A DNA stretch of 64,000 nt. Source: Solirubrobacter pauli. Lineage in GTDB: Bacteria > Actinomycetota > Thermoleophilia > Solirubrobacterales > Solirubrobacteraceae. The stretch is from the NCBI RefSeq assembly GCF_003633755.1, contig NZ_RBIL01000001.1:3767426-3831425 (forward strand), given 5' to 3'. Below are positions 27,769 through 35,296 of the stretch, piece after piece (position 1 is the stretch's first letter; each line of letters begins with the position of its first letter). The translations under genes and the position numbers were made by a program. The notes beneath the pieces are model-generated. The model was not told where the DNA came from. It worked only from the letters and a program-made list of their open reading frames with translations, and searched no databases.

Positions 27769-29016
27769 CTATACGGCCGGAGCGGGCAGCTCGCCGTGCT
27801 CGGATTCGAACTTCTGCTTGACATTTTGGAAGGCGTCCAGGGCCCGGTCGAGCACCGCGGTGTCGTGGGTGGCCATGACGCTCGTACGCAGCAGCGCGCC
27901 GCCCGGCTGGACGGCGGGGTGGATGGCGACGTTGACGTACACGCCGGCGTCGTAGAGCGCCCGCCACAGGAGCACGGCCTTCCAGTCGTCCTCGACCAGG
28001 ACGGGCACGATCGGCGTGACCGCCGGCTCGCCGCGCACGACCCGGAAGCCGAGCGCCTCCAGCCCGTTGCTGAGGTACTCGCCGTTGTCGAGCACCCGCT
28101 GCAGGAGCTCCGGGCCCTCGTCGGACCGGATGATCCGCAGCGCGGCCAGCGCGGCGCCCACCGCGGCCGGGACGCCCGACGCCGTGAACAGGAACGCCCG
28201 CGACGAGATCCGCAGGAAGTCGATCACCTCGTGCGAGCCGGCGATGAAGCCGCCGCAGGACGCGAGCGACTTGCTGAACGTGCCCATGCGCAGGTCCACG
28301 TCGGCCTCGACGCCGAGCAGCTCCGACGCGCCCGCCCCGCGAGCCCCGAGCACGCCCGCGCCGTGCGCCTCGTCGACCATCAGCCGCGCGCCGTAGGCCT
28401 TGCACAGCTCGACGATCCGCGGCAGCGGCGCGATGTCGCCCTCCATGCTGAACACGCCGTCCACGACCACGAGGACGCCGCCACCGTCGCCCACGGCGCG
28501 GTCGAGCATCTTCTCGAGCCGATCCAGCCGGTTGTGCTTGAACGGGCGCAGCTTGGCCTTGGAGATGAGGCAGCCGTCGAGGATCGAGGCGTGGTCGGCG
28601 GAGTCGACGATCACGGTGTCGCCCGGGCCCAGGATCGTGCCGAGCGTGCCGACGTTGGCCTGGTGGCCGGTGGAGAAGACGATCGCCTCCTCCGTGCCCA
28701 TCCACTCCGCGAGCTCGGCTTCGAGCTGCAGGTGCAGGTCGAGCGTGCCGTTGAGGAGCCGCGAGCCGGTCAGGCCGGTGCCGTACTTGTCGAGCGCGGC
28801 GCGCGCGGCCTGCTGGACGCGCGGGTCCGCGGTGAGCCCGAGGTAGTTGTTGGAGCCGAGCATGATCCGCTCGGCGCCCTCCATCTCGACGATCGGCCCG
28901 GCGGGGCCTTCGAGTTGCCGAAAGTAGGGCAGCAGGTCGGCCTCGCGGGCGGCGCGCAGCTGCTCGGCGCGCTCGTGCCCCCGGACCTTCGCGAAGACAT
29001 CGATGGCTGTCGGCAT
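27769..29016 (-). CDS. Serine palmitoyltransferase-like alpha-oxoamine synthase
   Basis: 415-residue PLP enzyme of the alpha-oxoamine synthase family, which condenses an amino acid with an acyl-CoA or acyl-ACP. The lysine motif is MGTFSKSLASCGGFIAG with Lys249. The GTFSKS form followed by VIDFLRISSRAFLFTAS is what bacterial serine palmitoyltransferases show; 2-amino-3-ketobutyrate ligases and biotin AONS usually have GTLGKA or similar. GSNNYLGLTADPRV, TGHQANVGTLG and MVDEAHGAGVLG are also present. The divergent neighbours (GNAT acyltransferase, fatty acid 2-hydroxylase) support sphingoid-base synthesis. KBL or another AONS is the alternative. ATG 29016 has GGAGG 12 bases upstream. Confidence 0.72.
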   Translation of the reverse strand: MPTAIDVFAKVRGHERAEQLRAAREADLLPYFRQLEGPAGPIVEMEGAERIMLGSNNYLGLTADPRVQQAARAALDKYGTGLTGSRLLNGTLDLHLQLEAELAEWMGTEEAIVFSTGHQANVGTLGTILGPGDTVIVDSADHASILDGCLISKAKLRPFKHNRLDRLEKMLDRAVGDGGGVLVVVDGVFSMEGDIAPLPRIVELCKAYGARLMVDEAHGAGVLGARGAGASELLGVEADVDLRMGTFSKSLASCGGFIAGSHEVIDFLRISSRAFLFTASGVPAAVGAALAALRIIRSDEGPELLQRVLDNGEYLSNGLEALGFRVVRGEPAVTPIVPVLVEDDWKAVLLWRALYDAGVYVNVAIHPAVQPGGALLRTSVMATHDTAVLDRALDAFQNVKQKFESEHGELPAPAV

Positions 29017-29019
29017 TGC

Positions 29020-29025
29020 TAGGGT
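29020..29025 (+). promoter_or_regulatory. -10 TAGGGT of the GNAT acyltransferase gene
   Basis: Ends 8 bases before GTG 29034, only 17 bases from the divergent SPT-like start. Confidence 0.5.
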
Positions 29026-29033
29026 CCGCCTCC

Positions 29034-30158
29034 GTGAGCGTGGTCGTCCGTCCGGTCTCCTCTTGGCGAGACCGCCGGGAGTTCGTCGAACTTCCGTACC
29101 GGCTGCACTCTAACTCTCCGGTCTGGGTGCCCCCGCTGCGTCTGGAGCGGCACATCTTCCTGCTGCGCTCGCAGAACCCGCTGTTCTCGCACGGTGACGC
29201 GCAGCTGTTCCTGGCCTGGCGCGACGGACGCGTGGTGGGGCGGATCAGCGCCCAGTACGACGAGCAGTACGACGCCCAGCACGGCGGCGGCACGGGCATG
29301 TTCGGGTTCCTCGAGCTCGAGGACGCGCCCGACATCCTCCCGCCGCTGCTGGAGGCCGCCGCCTCGTGGCTGCGCGCCCAGGGCCGCGCCCGGATGATCG
29401 GCCCGATGGACTTCACGATGAACGACGAGTGCGGGGTCCTGCTCGAGGGCTTCGAGCGGATGCCGTTCGTCAAGCAGCCCTGGCACCCGCCGTACTACGC
29501 CGCCCGCTGCGAGGAGGCTGGCCTGGCCAAGGCGGTCGACCTGTTCATGTACGAGCTGGTGATCTCCGACCGCTCGAAGATCCTGCCGATCGTCTTCAAG
29601 CTGGCCGAGCGCGTCCAGAAGCGGCACAAGATCACGATCCGGCGCATGTCCCGGCGCTCGCTGCGGCGGGACATGGACGCGTTCGCGGCCGTCTACAACG
29701 AGGCCTGGAGCGAGAACTGGGGCTTCGTCCCGTACACGAAGCGCGACCTCGACGCCTACGCCCAGGAGCACCAGCTCGTCTTCGACCGCAACTGGTACAT
29801 GGTCGCCGAGACCGAGGACGGCGAGACCGCCGCGGTCGCCATCACGGTGCCGGACATCAACCAGGTGCTGCTGCGCATGAAGGGGCGGATCCTGCCGTTC
29901 GGCTGGGTGCACTTCCTGCGCAAGAAGTGGATCATCGACCGGGTTCGAGTCGGCTTCCTGGGCGTCAAGCACGCGTACCAGCACACGGGCGTGGCCGCGG
30001 CGCTGTACGTCGAGCACTTCGACACCGCCTCGCGCACCCCGCAGAAGTGGGGCGAGATGGGCTGGATCCTGGAGACCAACCACAACATGAACAAGGCCAT
30101 GGAGGCGATGGGCGGCCGCGTCGTGCGGCGCTTCCGGGTCTACGAACGGGCCTTGTAA
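29034..30158 (+). CDS. GNAT-fold acyltransferase, candidate bacterial ceramide synthase
   Basis: 374 residues. The N-terminal part FVELPYRLHSNSPVWVPPLR, then GDAQLFLAWRDGRVVGRISA and RMIGPMDFTMNDECGVLLEG, followed by QPWHPPYYAARCEEAGL, is typical of a large GNAT-like family often annotated only as hypothetical. The C-terminal half repeats a GNAT-like core ending MGWILETNHNMNKAMEAMGG. A member of this superfamily was identified as the ceramide synthase of Caulobacter-type sphingolipid pathways. Placed between an SPT-like gene and a fatty acid hydroxylase, N-acylation of a sphingoid base is the best guess. Other long-chain amine or amino-acid acylation is possible. GTG 29034 is preferred over an earlier TTG. 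Confidence 0.65.
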   Translation: MSVVVRPVSSWRDRREFVELPYRLHSNSPVWVPPLRLERHIFLLRSQNPLFSHGDAQLFLAWRDGRVVGRISAQYDEQYDAQHGGGTGMFGFLELEDAPDILPPLLEAAASWLRAQGRARMIGPMDFTMNDECGVLLEGFERMPFVKQPWHPPYYAARCEEAGLAKAVDLFMYELVISDRSKILPIVFKLAERVQKRHKITIRRMSRRSLRRDMDAFAAVYNEAWSENWGFVPYTKRDLDAYAQEHQLVFDRNWYMVAETEDGETAAVAITVPDINQVLLRMKGRILPFGWVHFLRKKWIIDRVRVGFLGVKHAYQHTGVAAALYVEHFDTASRTPQKWGEMGWILETNHNMNKAMEAMGGRVVRRFRVYERAL

Positions 30159-30161
30159 GGT
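30156..30161 (+). promoter_or_regulatory. -10 TAAGGT of the hydroxylase gene
   Basis: Ends 7 bases before ATG 30169 and overlaps the stop of the acyltransferase gene. Confidence 0.5.
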
Positions 30162-30168
30162 TCCCCTC

Positions 30169-30783
30169 ATGGATCGTTCGGAGTTCTTGAAGGCCTCTCC
30201 GCCGATGTTCAAGTCGGGTCTGCTGGACAAGTTCACCCGCGTCCATCACTTCGTGCCGATCGTGATCTTCCTGCCCGCGATCGTCGTGCTCTTCGCGTTC
30301 GGCGTGGACCGGCTGGGCGTCTTCTCGACGCTGGCCTTCGCCGTCGCCGGCTACTTCTTCTGGACGCTGGCCGAGTACTGGATTCACCGGGTGATCTTCC
30401 ACTTCGAGCCCGAAGAGGGCATCGGCGCGCGGCTCCACTGGATGGTCCACGGCGTCCATCACGACCACCCGAACGACCCGCTGCGGCTCGTCATGCCGCC
30501 CGGCGCGTCGGTGCCGCTCGCGCTCATCTTCTACGCGCTCTTCTGGCTCGTGCTCGGTGCGGACCGGGCGTTCGCGTTCGGCGCCGGCTTCCTCGGCGGT
30601 TATCTCGCTTACGACATGATCCACTACGCCCTGCACCATCACACGCCGAAGTCCCGCTTCGGAAAGTGGCTGCGGGAGCTGCATATGCGGCATCACTTCC
30701 AGGACGACGAGCGCGGGTTCGGCATCTCCGCCCCGTACTGGGATCGCGTGTTCGGCACCATGCACGTCCGCCGGGGGCGGTAG
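30169..30783 (+). CDS. Fatty acid 2-hydroxylase-like membrane di-iron enzyme
   Basis: 204 residues of the fatty acid hydroxylase superfamily. Four helices hold the His boxes for a di-iron centre: HRVIFH after TLAEYWI, HWMVHGVHHDHPNDP, HYALHHHTPKS and ELHMRHHFQDDERGFGIS. The combination EYWIHRVIFHF, GVHHDHPNDPLRLVMPP and a final HxxHHF...GFGIS closely mirrors the catalytic half of eukaryotic FA2H/Scs7p, which 2-hydroxylate the N-acyl chain of ceramides. It lacks the N-terminal cytochrome b5 domain of eukaryotic forms, so another electron donor is needed. This gene gives the strongest hint that the locus makes hydroxylated sphingolipids. Confidence 0.85.
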   Translation: MDRSEFLKASPPMFKSGLLDKFTRVHHFVPIVIFLPAIVVLFAFGVDRLGVFSTLAFAVAGYFFWTLAEYWIHRVIFHFEPEEGIGARLHWMVHGVHHDHPNDPLRLVMPPGASVPLALIFYALFWLVLGADRAFAFGAGFLGGYLAYDMIHYALHHHTPKSRFGKWLRELHMRHHFQDDERGFGISAPYWDRVFGTMHVRRGR

Positions 30784-30786
30784 TGT
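30781..30786 (+). promoter_or_regulatory. -10 TAGTGT of the small membrane-protein gene
   Basis: Overlaps the hydroxylase stop codon and ends 9 bases before GTG 30796. Confidence 0.45.
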
Positions 30787-30795
30787 CTCTCCCTC

Positions 30796-31083
30796 GTGGT
30801 TGAGGAAGACGGAGAACTCGCTGAAGGCGAGGTCGTCGACGGCCTGCCGGTCGTCACGGAGGGCGGCGTAGTCGAAGAGCCGCCGCCCGCGGGCGCGCTG
30901 TCCGTGCCGGGCGTCCAGGCCGCCGCGCTGGCGGCGACGGGCTTCGTGGCCGGCGCCTGCACCGTCGCCGTGGTCAAGCGCCACCGCAGCAAGAAGGCGG
31001 CCAAGAAGCGCAAGGGCCCGCTCGGCGAGATCGTCAGCTCGAATTCGTTCCTCATAGACGTGCACCTCCTCAAGCGTTCCTGA
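30796..31083 (+). CDS. Small single-helix protein with acidic head and basic tail
   Basis: 95 residues from GTG 30796. An acidic N-terminus (VEEDGELAEGEVVDG) precedes one hydrophobic helix (VQAAALAATGFVAGACTVAV) and a strongly basic tail (KRHRSKKAAKKRKGP) ending VSSNSFLIDVHLLKRS. The positive-inside rule puts the basic side in the cytoplasm. No family recognised. It lies 12 bases after the hydroxylase and one base overlaps the next gene, so it could be an accessory of the lipid locus. Confidence 0.65.
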   Translation: MVEEDGELAEGEVVDGLPVVTEGGVVEEPPPAGALSVPGVQAAALAATGFVAGACTVAVVKRHRSKKAAKKRKGPLGEIVSSNSFLIDVHLLKRS

Positions 31084-32234
31084 TGCGCCAAGCCGGTCCG
31101 CACGCGGGGCGCGGCGACGTGCCCGCGGGCGAGCGATCGCGGCGCCGCACGAGCGCGGCCGGCGCGAACGTGCGCGGCGCGGGCTCGGCGGGCGCGGCAC
31201 CGGACCTGCCCGTGCTCGTGCGCGAGACGGTCGAGCCGCGTTGGCCGTCCTTCCGGCTCGGGTTGCCGTCGCTGGACGGGCTCACGCGCCGGCGCGGCAA
31301 CGGGCTCGTCCGGCTCTTGCACGTGGACGGCGCCCCCGTGGTGGTCGCGGCCTCCGGCACCACCTTCGCCGCCCGTGCGGCTACCGAGGAGGCGGCGCGC
31401 GAGGGCATCGCGCGGATGCGCTTCGCCTCCGGCATAGACGACGACCTGGCCGAGTTCCACGCGATGTTCCGTGACGACCCGCTGCTGGGCCGCGCGATCC
31501 GCGCGCGCCCGTGGCTGCGCGTGCGCCGCAACCCGGACCCGTTCGTCTCGCTCGCCTGGGCGATCACCGAGCAGCTGATCGAGGTGGTTCGGGCCAACGC
31601 GATCCAGCGGCGCCTGATCGCCGCGTACGGCCCGCGCTACGGCTCGCTGCGCGACGCCCCGGACGCCGCGACCGTCGCCGGGCTCGCGCCCGCGGAGATC
31701 GACGCCTGCGGCCTCGCGCCGAAGCGCACGCTGGCGCTCCGCCGGGCCGCGCGCGAAGTGGCCGCGGGAAGGGTCGCGCTCGTGCGCGACGAGACCGCGC
31801 GGGGTGGCGCGGCGAGCGGCGCGCGCGTCGCCGGCGACCGCTCACGCGGCGACGTGCCCGTCGCCCCCGCGCGGCTCGTCGAGGACGCCCGCGCCGCGCT
31901 CGTCGCCGGGCCGAGCGGGGCCGACTTCCAGCGGCTGCTCGCCATCCCCGAGATCGGGACGTGGACGATCGAGGTGCTGGCGTCCAACGGGCTCGGCCGA
32001 CTGGACGTCGTGCCGGCCGGCGACCTCAACTACCTGAAGCTGGTCGGGCGGCTCACGACCGGCAACCCGCGCGCCGTCGCCGACGAGGACGAGGTGCGCG
32101 GGTTCTTCTCCGCGTACGCGCCGTACGCGGGGATGGCGGCTCAGTACCTCAGCGGTCCCGCGAGGACTCTCCCAAGCCCTCGCCCGGGAGGAACTCGTTG
32201 GTCAGCGGGCTCGCCTCGGACGGTGGCCGCGTGA
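31083..32234 (+). CDS. DNA-3-methyladenine glycosylase II (AlkA-like HhH-GPD)
   Basis: 383 residues. An AlkA-type N-terminal domain (VEPRWPSFRLGLPSLDGLTR) precedes the HhH-GPD domain: SLAWAITEQLIEVVRANAIQ, then LLAIPEIGTWTIEVLA as the hairpin-helix-hairpin, and VPAGDLNYLKLVGRL with the probable catalytic Asp. It excises alkylated bases. Two oddities: a 40-residue Arg/Ala/Gly-rich N-terminus, and an insertion of about 28 residues (RGGAASGARVAGDRSRGDVP) inside the catalytic domain. Both share a 16-base DNA match. The 3' end overlaps the convergent thiY gene by 86 bases. ATG 31083 overlaps the previous stop (TGATG). Confidence 0.8.
   Translation: MRQAGPHAGRGDVPAGERSRRRTSAAGANVRGAGSAGAAPDLPVLVRETVEPRWPSFRLGLPSLDGLTRRRGNGLVRLLHVDGAPVVVAASGTTFAARAATEEAAREGIARMRFASGIDDDLAEFHAMFRDDPLLGRAIRARPWLRVRRNPDPFVSLAWAITEQLIEVVRANAIQRRLIAAYGPRYGSLRDAPDAATVAGLAPAEIDACGLAPKRTLALRRAAREVAAGRVALVRDETARGGAASGARVAGDRSRGDVPVAPARLVEDARAALVAGPSGADFQRLLAIPEIGTWTIEVLASNGLGRLDVVPAGDLNYLKLVGRLTTGNPRAVADEDEVRGFFSAYAPYAGMAAQYLSGPARTLPSPRPGGTRWSAGSPRTVAA
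31110..31125 (+). repeat. 16-base direct repeat, copy 1
   Basis: CGCGGCGACGTGCCCG, in the 5' end of the glycosylase gene. Confidence 0.5.
31845..31860 (+). repeat. 16-base direct repeat, copy 2
   Basis: Identical to 31110-31125 and located in the low-complexity insertion within the HhH domain coding region. Confidence 0.5.
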
Positions 32235-33231
32235 GCAGGCCCTCCGCGCGCATCCAGCGCTCGTAGGTCGCCCACACGATCGGCTCCTGCCAGCCCCACG
32301 GGAGGTCCTTGACGGGCACCGGGGCGACGGTCGTGGGCGCCGCGCGGTCCTCGGGCGCCTGGGCCTCCGGGAAGAACACCGGCAGCGTCGCCTTGATCGC
32401 GGCCGCCTGGAGCTTCGGCTCGAGGCCCTTGTCGGCCTTGAGCAGCGCGTCCACGCCCGCCTGGGGGTTCTTCTGGAGCAGACGGTGCCCGGCGGCCGTC
32501 GCGCTGAGGAAGCGCCGCAGGCGCGACGAGCCCGCCTCGTCGAGGTCCTGCCGGCGGGCGACGAAGATCAGCTCGTTGTAGGTGGGCACGCCGATGTCCT
32601 CCATGCGCAGGATCGTCGGGTTCTCGCCGCGCTGCTGCAGGTCCACGCCCTCGTAGTTCCAGAACGAGCCGAGCGTCGCGTCGGCCTTCTTGGACAGCAT
32701 CGCTTGCGTGAGGTTGAAGCCGACGTTGGTCTCCTTCACGGAGGTCGGGTCCACGCCCGCCTTCTGGAGGATCGTCTTCAGGTACGCGCTCTGGTAGGGG
32801 ATGCCGGACGTCGCGACGCGCTTGCCCGCGAGGTCCTTGGGCGTCTTCACGCCACCGGCCGGCAGCGCGATCAGCGACGTCAGCGGCTTCTGGACGAGCG
32901 CGCCGACGGACACGATGCGCTCCTCGCCGTTGTCACGCGCGAGCAGCAGCTCGGGCGTGTACGAGATCGCGAGGTCGGCCTTGCCGGCGGCCAGCAGCCG
33001 CAGCGGCGCCGCCGGGTCCGGCGGCGCGACCAGCTTGACGTCGAGCCCGGCCTGCCGGTACAGCCCGGCGTCCATCGCCGCGTACAGCCCGGCGTGGTCG
33101 GCGTTCGGGACGTAGTCGAGCATGACCGTGAACGGCTCCTGCCGCGGCGCCTCGCTGCCGGTCGGCTCGGCCTTCTCACCGCACCCGGCGACCATGGCGA
33201 CCAGCGCCGCGAGCAACAACACACGTTTCAT
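32149..33231 (-). CDS. thiY: Thiamine-precursor ABC transporter, substrate-binding lipoprotein
   Basis: 360 residues of the NMT1/THI5-like family. Lipobox MVAGCGE near residue 17 anchors it outside the membrane. The mature part opens with FTVMLDYVPNADHAGLYAAM, matching ThiY proteins that bind the thiamine pyrimidine moiety (HMP or formyl-aminopyrimidine). NVGFNLTQAMLSKKADATLG and FWNYEGVDLQQRGE are also typical. Third gene of the operon downstream of a TPP riboswitch, which fixes the role as thiamine-precursor salvage. Its end overlaps the convergent glycosylase gene. Confidence 0.9.
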   Translation of the reverse strand: MKRVLLLAALVAMVAGCGEKAEPTGSEAPRQEPFTVMLDYVPNADHAGLYAAMDAGLYRQAGLDVKLVAPPDPAAPLRLLAAGKADLAISYTPELLLARDNGEERIVSVGALVQKPLTSLIALPAGGVKTPKDLAGKRVATSGIPYQSAYLKTILQKAGVDPTSVKETNVGFNLTQAMLSKKADATLGSFWNYEGVDLQQRGENPTILRMEDIGVPTYNELIFVARRQDLDEAGSSRLRRFLSATAAGHRLLQKNPQAGVDALLKADKGLEPKLQAAAIKATLPVFFPEAQAPEDRAAPTTVAPVPVKDLPWGWQEPIVWATYERWMRAEGLLTRPPSEASPLTNEFLPGEGLGESSRDR

Positions 33232-33968
33232 GAGACCGTCCTTGGCGACCAGGAGACAACCCGCCGTTCCAGCGCGCTGAACAGCGCGTAGAGAGCGACG
33301 GCTTCAGCGACCAGCAACGCGGTGGCGGCGAACGCCCGCGCGCTTTCCAGTTGTGCGTTCGCGGTGACGACGAGATGGCCGAGCCCGGAGGTCGAGCCCG
33401 CCCACTCCGCCAGCACCGCACCGATGACCGCCACGGCGGCGGCGATCTTCAGACCCGTGAACCCCGACGGCAGCGCGGACGGCGCCTCGAGGAAGCGCAA
33501 CCGCTGCCAGCGGGACGCGTGCAGGGAGCGCAGCACACGCCGCGCATCCGGATCCACGTCGCGCAGGCCGTCGGCCACGTTGACCACGATCGGGAAGAAG
33601 CAGACGAGCGCGACGATCAGGATCTTCGGCGCGAGCCCGAACCCGAGCAGCAGCACCACGAGCGGCGCGAGCACGGGGATCGGCACGGCCTGCGAGCCGA
33701 CCACGAGCGGCCGCAGCGCGTTCTCGACCGCCGGCACGAGGTGCATGGCGACGGCCAGCGCGACGCCGACCAAGAGCGCGGCGGCCAGCCCGAGGACGAC
33801 CTCCCACGTGGTGATCGCCAGATCGGGCCCGAGGATCGAGCGGTCCTCCCACAGCGTCGTCGCGACGGCGCTCGGCGCGGGCAGCAGCAGCTCGTTGACC
33901 ATGCCCGCGCGCACGACCAGCTCCCAGACGCCGCCGAGCGCCGCCAACACCAGCAGCGGCGCGATCAC
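33228..33968 (-). CDS. thiX: Thiamine-precursor ABC transporter permease
   Basis: 246 residues, about six helices, with the binding-protein-dependent permease loop VLRSLHASRWQRLRFLEAPS (the EAA-type coupling motif). GTG 33968 overlaps the ATPase stop (GTGA) and its own stop overlaps thiY by four bases. In the SsuC/ThiX family; thiamine role follows from the riboswitch. Confidence 0.88.
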   Translation of the reverse strand: MIAPLLVLAALGGVWELVVRAGMVNELLLPAPSAVATTLWEDRSILGPDLAITTWEVVLGLAAALLVGVALAVAMHLVPAVENALRPLVVGSQAVPIPVLAPLVVLLLGFGLAPKILIVALVCFFPIVVNVADGLRDVDPDARRVLRSLHASRWQRLRFLEAPSALPSGFTGLKIAAAVAVIGAVLAEWAGSTSGLGHLVVTANAQLESARAFAATALLVAEAVALYALFSALERRVVSWSPRTVS

Positions 33969-34720
33969 GTGCGCACCCCGAGCGCGGCCAGCGCCCGCTC
34001 GCGCAACTCGACCACGGCGCCGTCCGTCCGCGCGCGCGGCCGCGCCAGCGGGACGTCCAGCGTCGTCACGACCTGCCCGGGCCGCGGCGACAGCAGCACG
34101 ATGCGGTCGGCGAGCAGCACCGCCTCCTCGACGTCGTGCGTCACGAGCAGCACCGACCGCGGCTCGCGCGTGAGCGCCTCGGCCAGCCACGTCTGCGCCT
34201 GCGTGCGCGTCAGGGCGTCCAACGCCCCGAACGGCTCGTCCAGGCACAGCAGCGGCCGCCCGGCGAGCAGCGTGCGTAGGAACGCGACGCGCTGGCGCAT
34301 GCCGCCGCTCAAGGCCGCGGGCCGGGTCTTCTCGAATCCCTGGAGCCCGAAGCGCACGAAGTGCTCGTGCGCCGTGGCCCGCGCGGCCGCCTTCGACGCG
34401 CCGGCCACCCGCAGCGCGAGCGCCGCGTTGTCCAGTGCGCTCAACCACGGCAGCAGCCCGTCACGCTGCGGCATCAGCGCCGCCTCGGGCGCCTCGACCG
34501 TCCCGGCGTCGGCGCGCTCGAGCCCGCACACGATCGACAGCAGCGTGGACTTCCCACAGCCGCTCGGCCCGACGACCGCGACGACCTCACCCGGCGCGAC
34601 CCGCAGGTCCACGCCGTCCAGCGCCACGACGTCCCCGTACGCCTTGCGCACGGCGGACACCGTCACACCCGTTCCCACACGAGGAGGCCCCGTCACTGGA
34701 GCCTCGACCTCAGTCACCAT
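33965..34720 (-). CDS. thiZ: Thiamine-precursor ABC transporter ATPase
   Basis: 251 residues. Walker A VVGPSGCGKST, signature AALSGGMRQRVAFLRTLL, Walker B LLCLDEPFGALDALTR and the His switch LLVTHDVEEAVLLADRI are all present. First gene of the operon; its ribosome site GGAGG lies inside the 3' P1 strand of the TPP riboswitch. Same subfamily as SsuB/TauB/ThiZ. Confidence 0.9.
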   Translation of the reverse strand: MVTEVEAPVTGPPRVGTGVTVSAVRKAYGDVVALDGVDLRVAPGEVVAVVGPSGCGKSTLLSIVCGLERADAGTVEAPEAALMPQRDGLLPWLSALDNAALALRVAGASKAAARATAHEHFVRFGLQGFEKTRPAALSGGMRQRVAFLRTLLAGRPLLCLDEPFGALDALTRTQAQTWLAEALTREPRSVLLVTHDVEEAVLLADRIVLLSPRPGQVVTTLDVPLARPRARTDGAVVELRERALAALGVRT

Positions 34721-34721
34721 C

Positions 34722-34813
34722 CGCTCCCTCCGCGGGCATTACCCCGACCAGGTTCGAAGGGTCAGCGCCGGAGCGGGGCGCTATCTCAGCCGGGCGTGCC
34801 TCCCAGCCCCCCT
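34722..34813 (-). ncRNA. TPP riboswitch (THI element)
   Basis: On the minus strand the conserved order is GGGGGGCTGGGAGGC, then CGGCTGAGATAG, GCGCTGACCCTTCGAACCTG and GGTAATGCCCGCGGAGGGAG. CTGAGA, ACCCTT, GAACCTG and GGTAATG are the invariant THI-box bases that hold pyrimidine and diphosphate of TPP. The closing P1 strand contains GGAGGGAGCGG directly before ATG 34720, so ligand binding should hide the ribosome site of thiZ. Confidence 0.95.
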
Positions 34814-34851
34814 GTCATCAACAAACTGCCACGACAGCCTACCGGCTCGCC

Positions 34852-34857
34852 TAGGAT
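34852..34857 (+). promoter_or_regulatory. -10 TAGGAT of the first NTF2-like gene
   Basis: Ends 8 bases before ATG 34866; leaderless pattern. Confidence 0.5.
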
Positions 34858-34865
34858 CGTCCCGG

Positions 34866-35294
34866 ATGCTGCCGGATCGAGTCCGAGACGCGTTCGCGTG
34901 GATGGAGACCGTCGTCGCGCTGCCGCCGGCCACCGCGGTGGAGGTCGAGTGCGCGCTCGTCCACCGGCTCTACACCACGCGGGAGTGGGACGCGACGCGC
35001 GCGATGCTCGCCGACGACTTCGTGCTGATCGGGCCCAGCGGGCGCGCCGGCCTGGAGGCGCTCAAGCGCTCCAACGAGCTGATGGCCGACGCGTACGAGG
35101 ACCTGCACGCGGAGATCGAGACCGTCGTGTCCGACCCCGCGGCGCCGACCGTGCTCTACGTGCGCGACCACTCGAGCGGGCGCCCGAAGGACGGCGGCGC
35201 GCCGCTGGACGTGCGCGCCTGGACCCGCGTGCTCGTCACCGACGACGGCACGCAGGTACGCGAGCTCGGCCCCTCGAGCGTGATCACGCGCTGA
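34866..35294 (+). CDS. NTF2/SnoaL-like protein, paralogue 1
   Basis: 142 residues with an NTF2-like cone fold: CALVHRLYTTREWDATRAML then ADDFVLIGPSGRAGLEALKR, later AWTRVLVTDDGTQVRELGPS. Such folds serve as ligand pockets or stress-linked enzymes. It is plainly homologous to the next gene and starts at ATG 34866. No signal peptide, so cytoplasmic. Function unknown. Confidence 0.75.
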   Translation: MLPDRVRDAFAWMETVVALPPATAVEVECALVHRLYTTREWDATRAMLADDFVLIGPSGRAGLEALKRSNELMADAYEDLHAEIETVVSDPAAPTVLYVRDHSSGRPKDGGAPLDVRAWTRVLVTDDGTQVRELGPSSVITR

Positions 35295-35296
35295 GC

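Noticed and set aside
27769-29016. Annotation as glycine C-acetyltransferase (KBL)
   Set aside because: No threonine dehydrogenase gene is adjacent, and the Lys motif GTFSKSLAS and the partners favour SPT. KBL is kept as an alternative in the entry.
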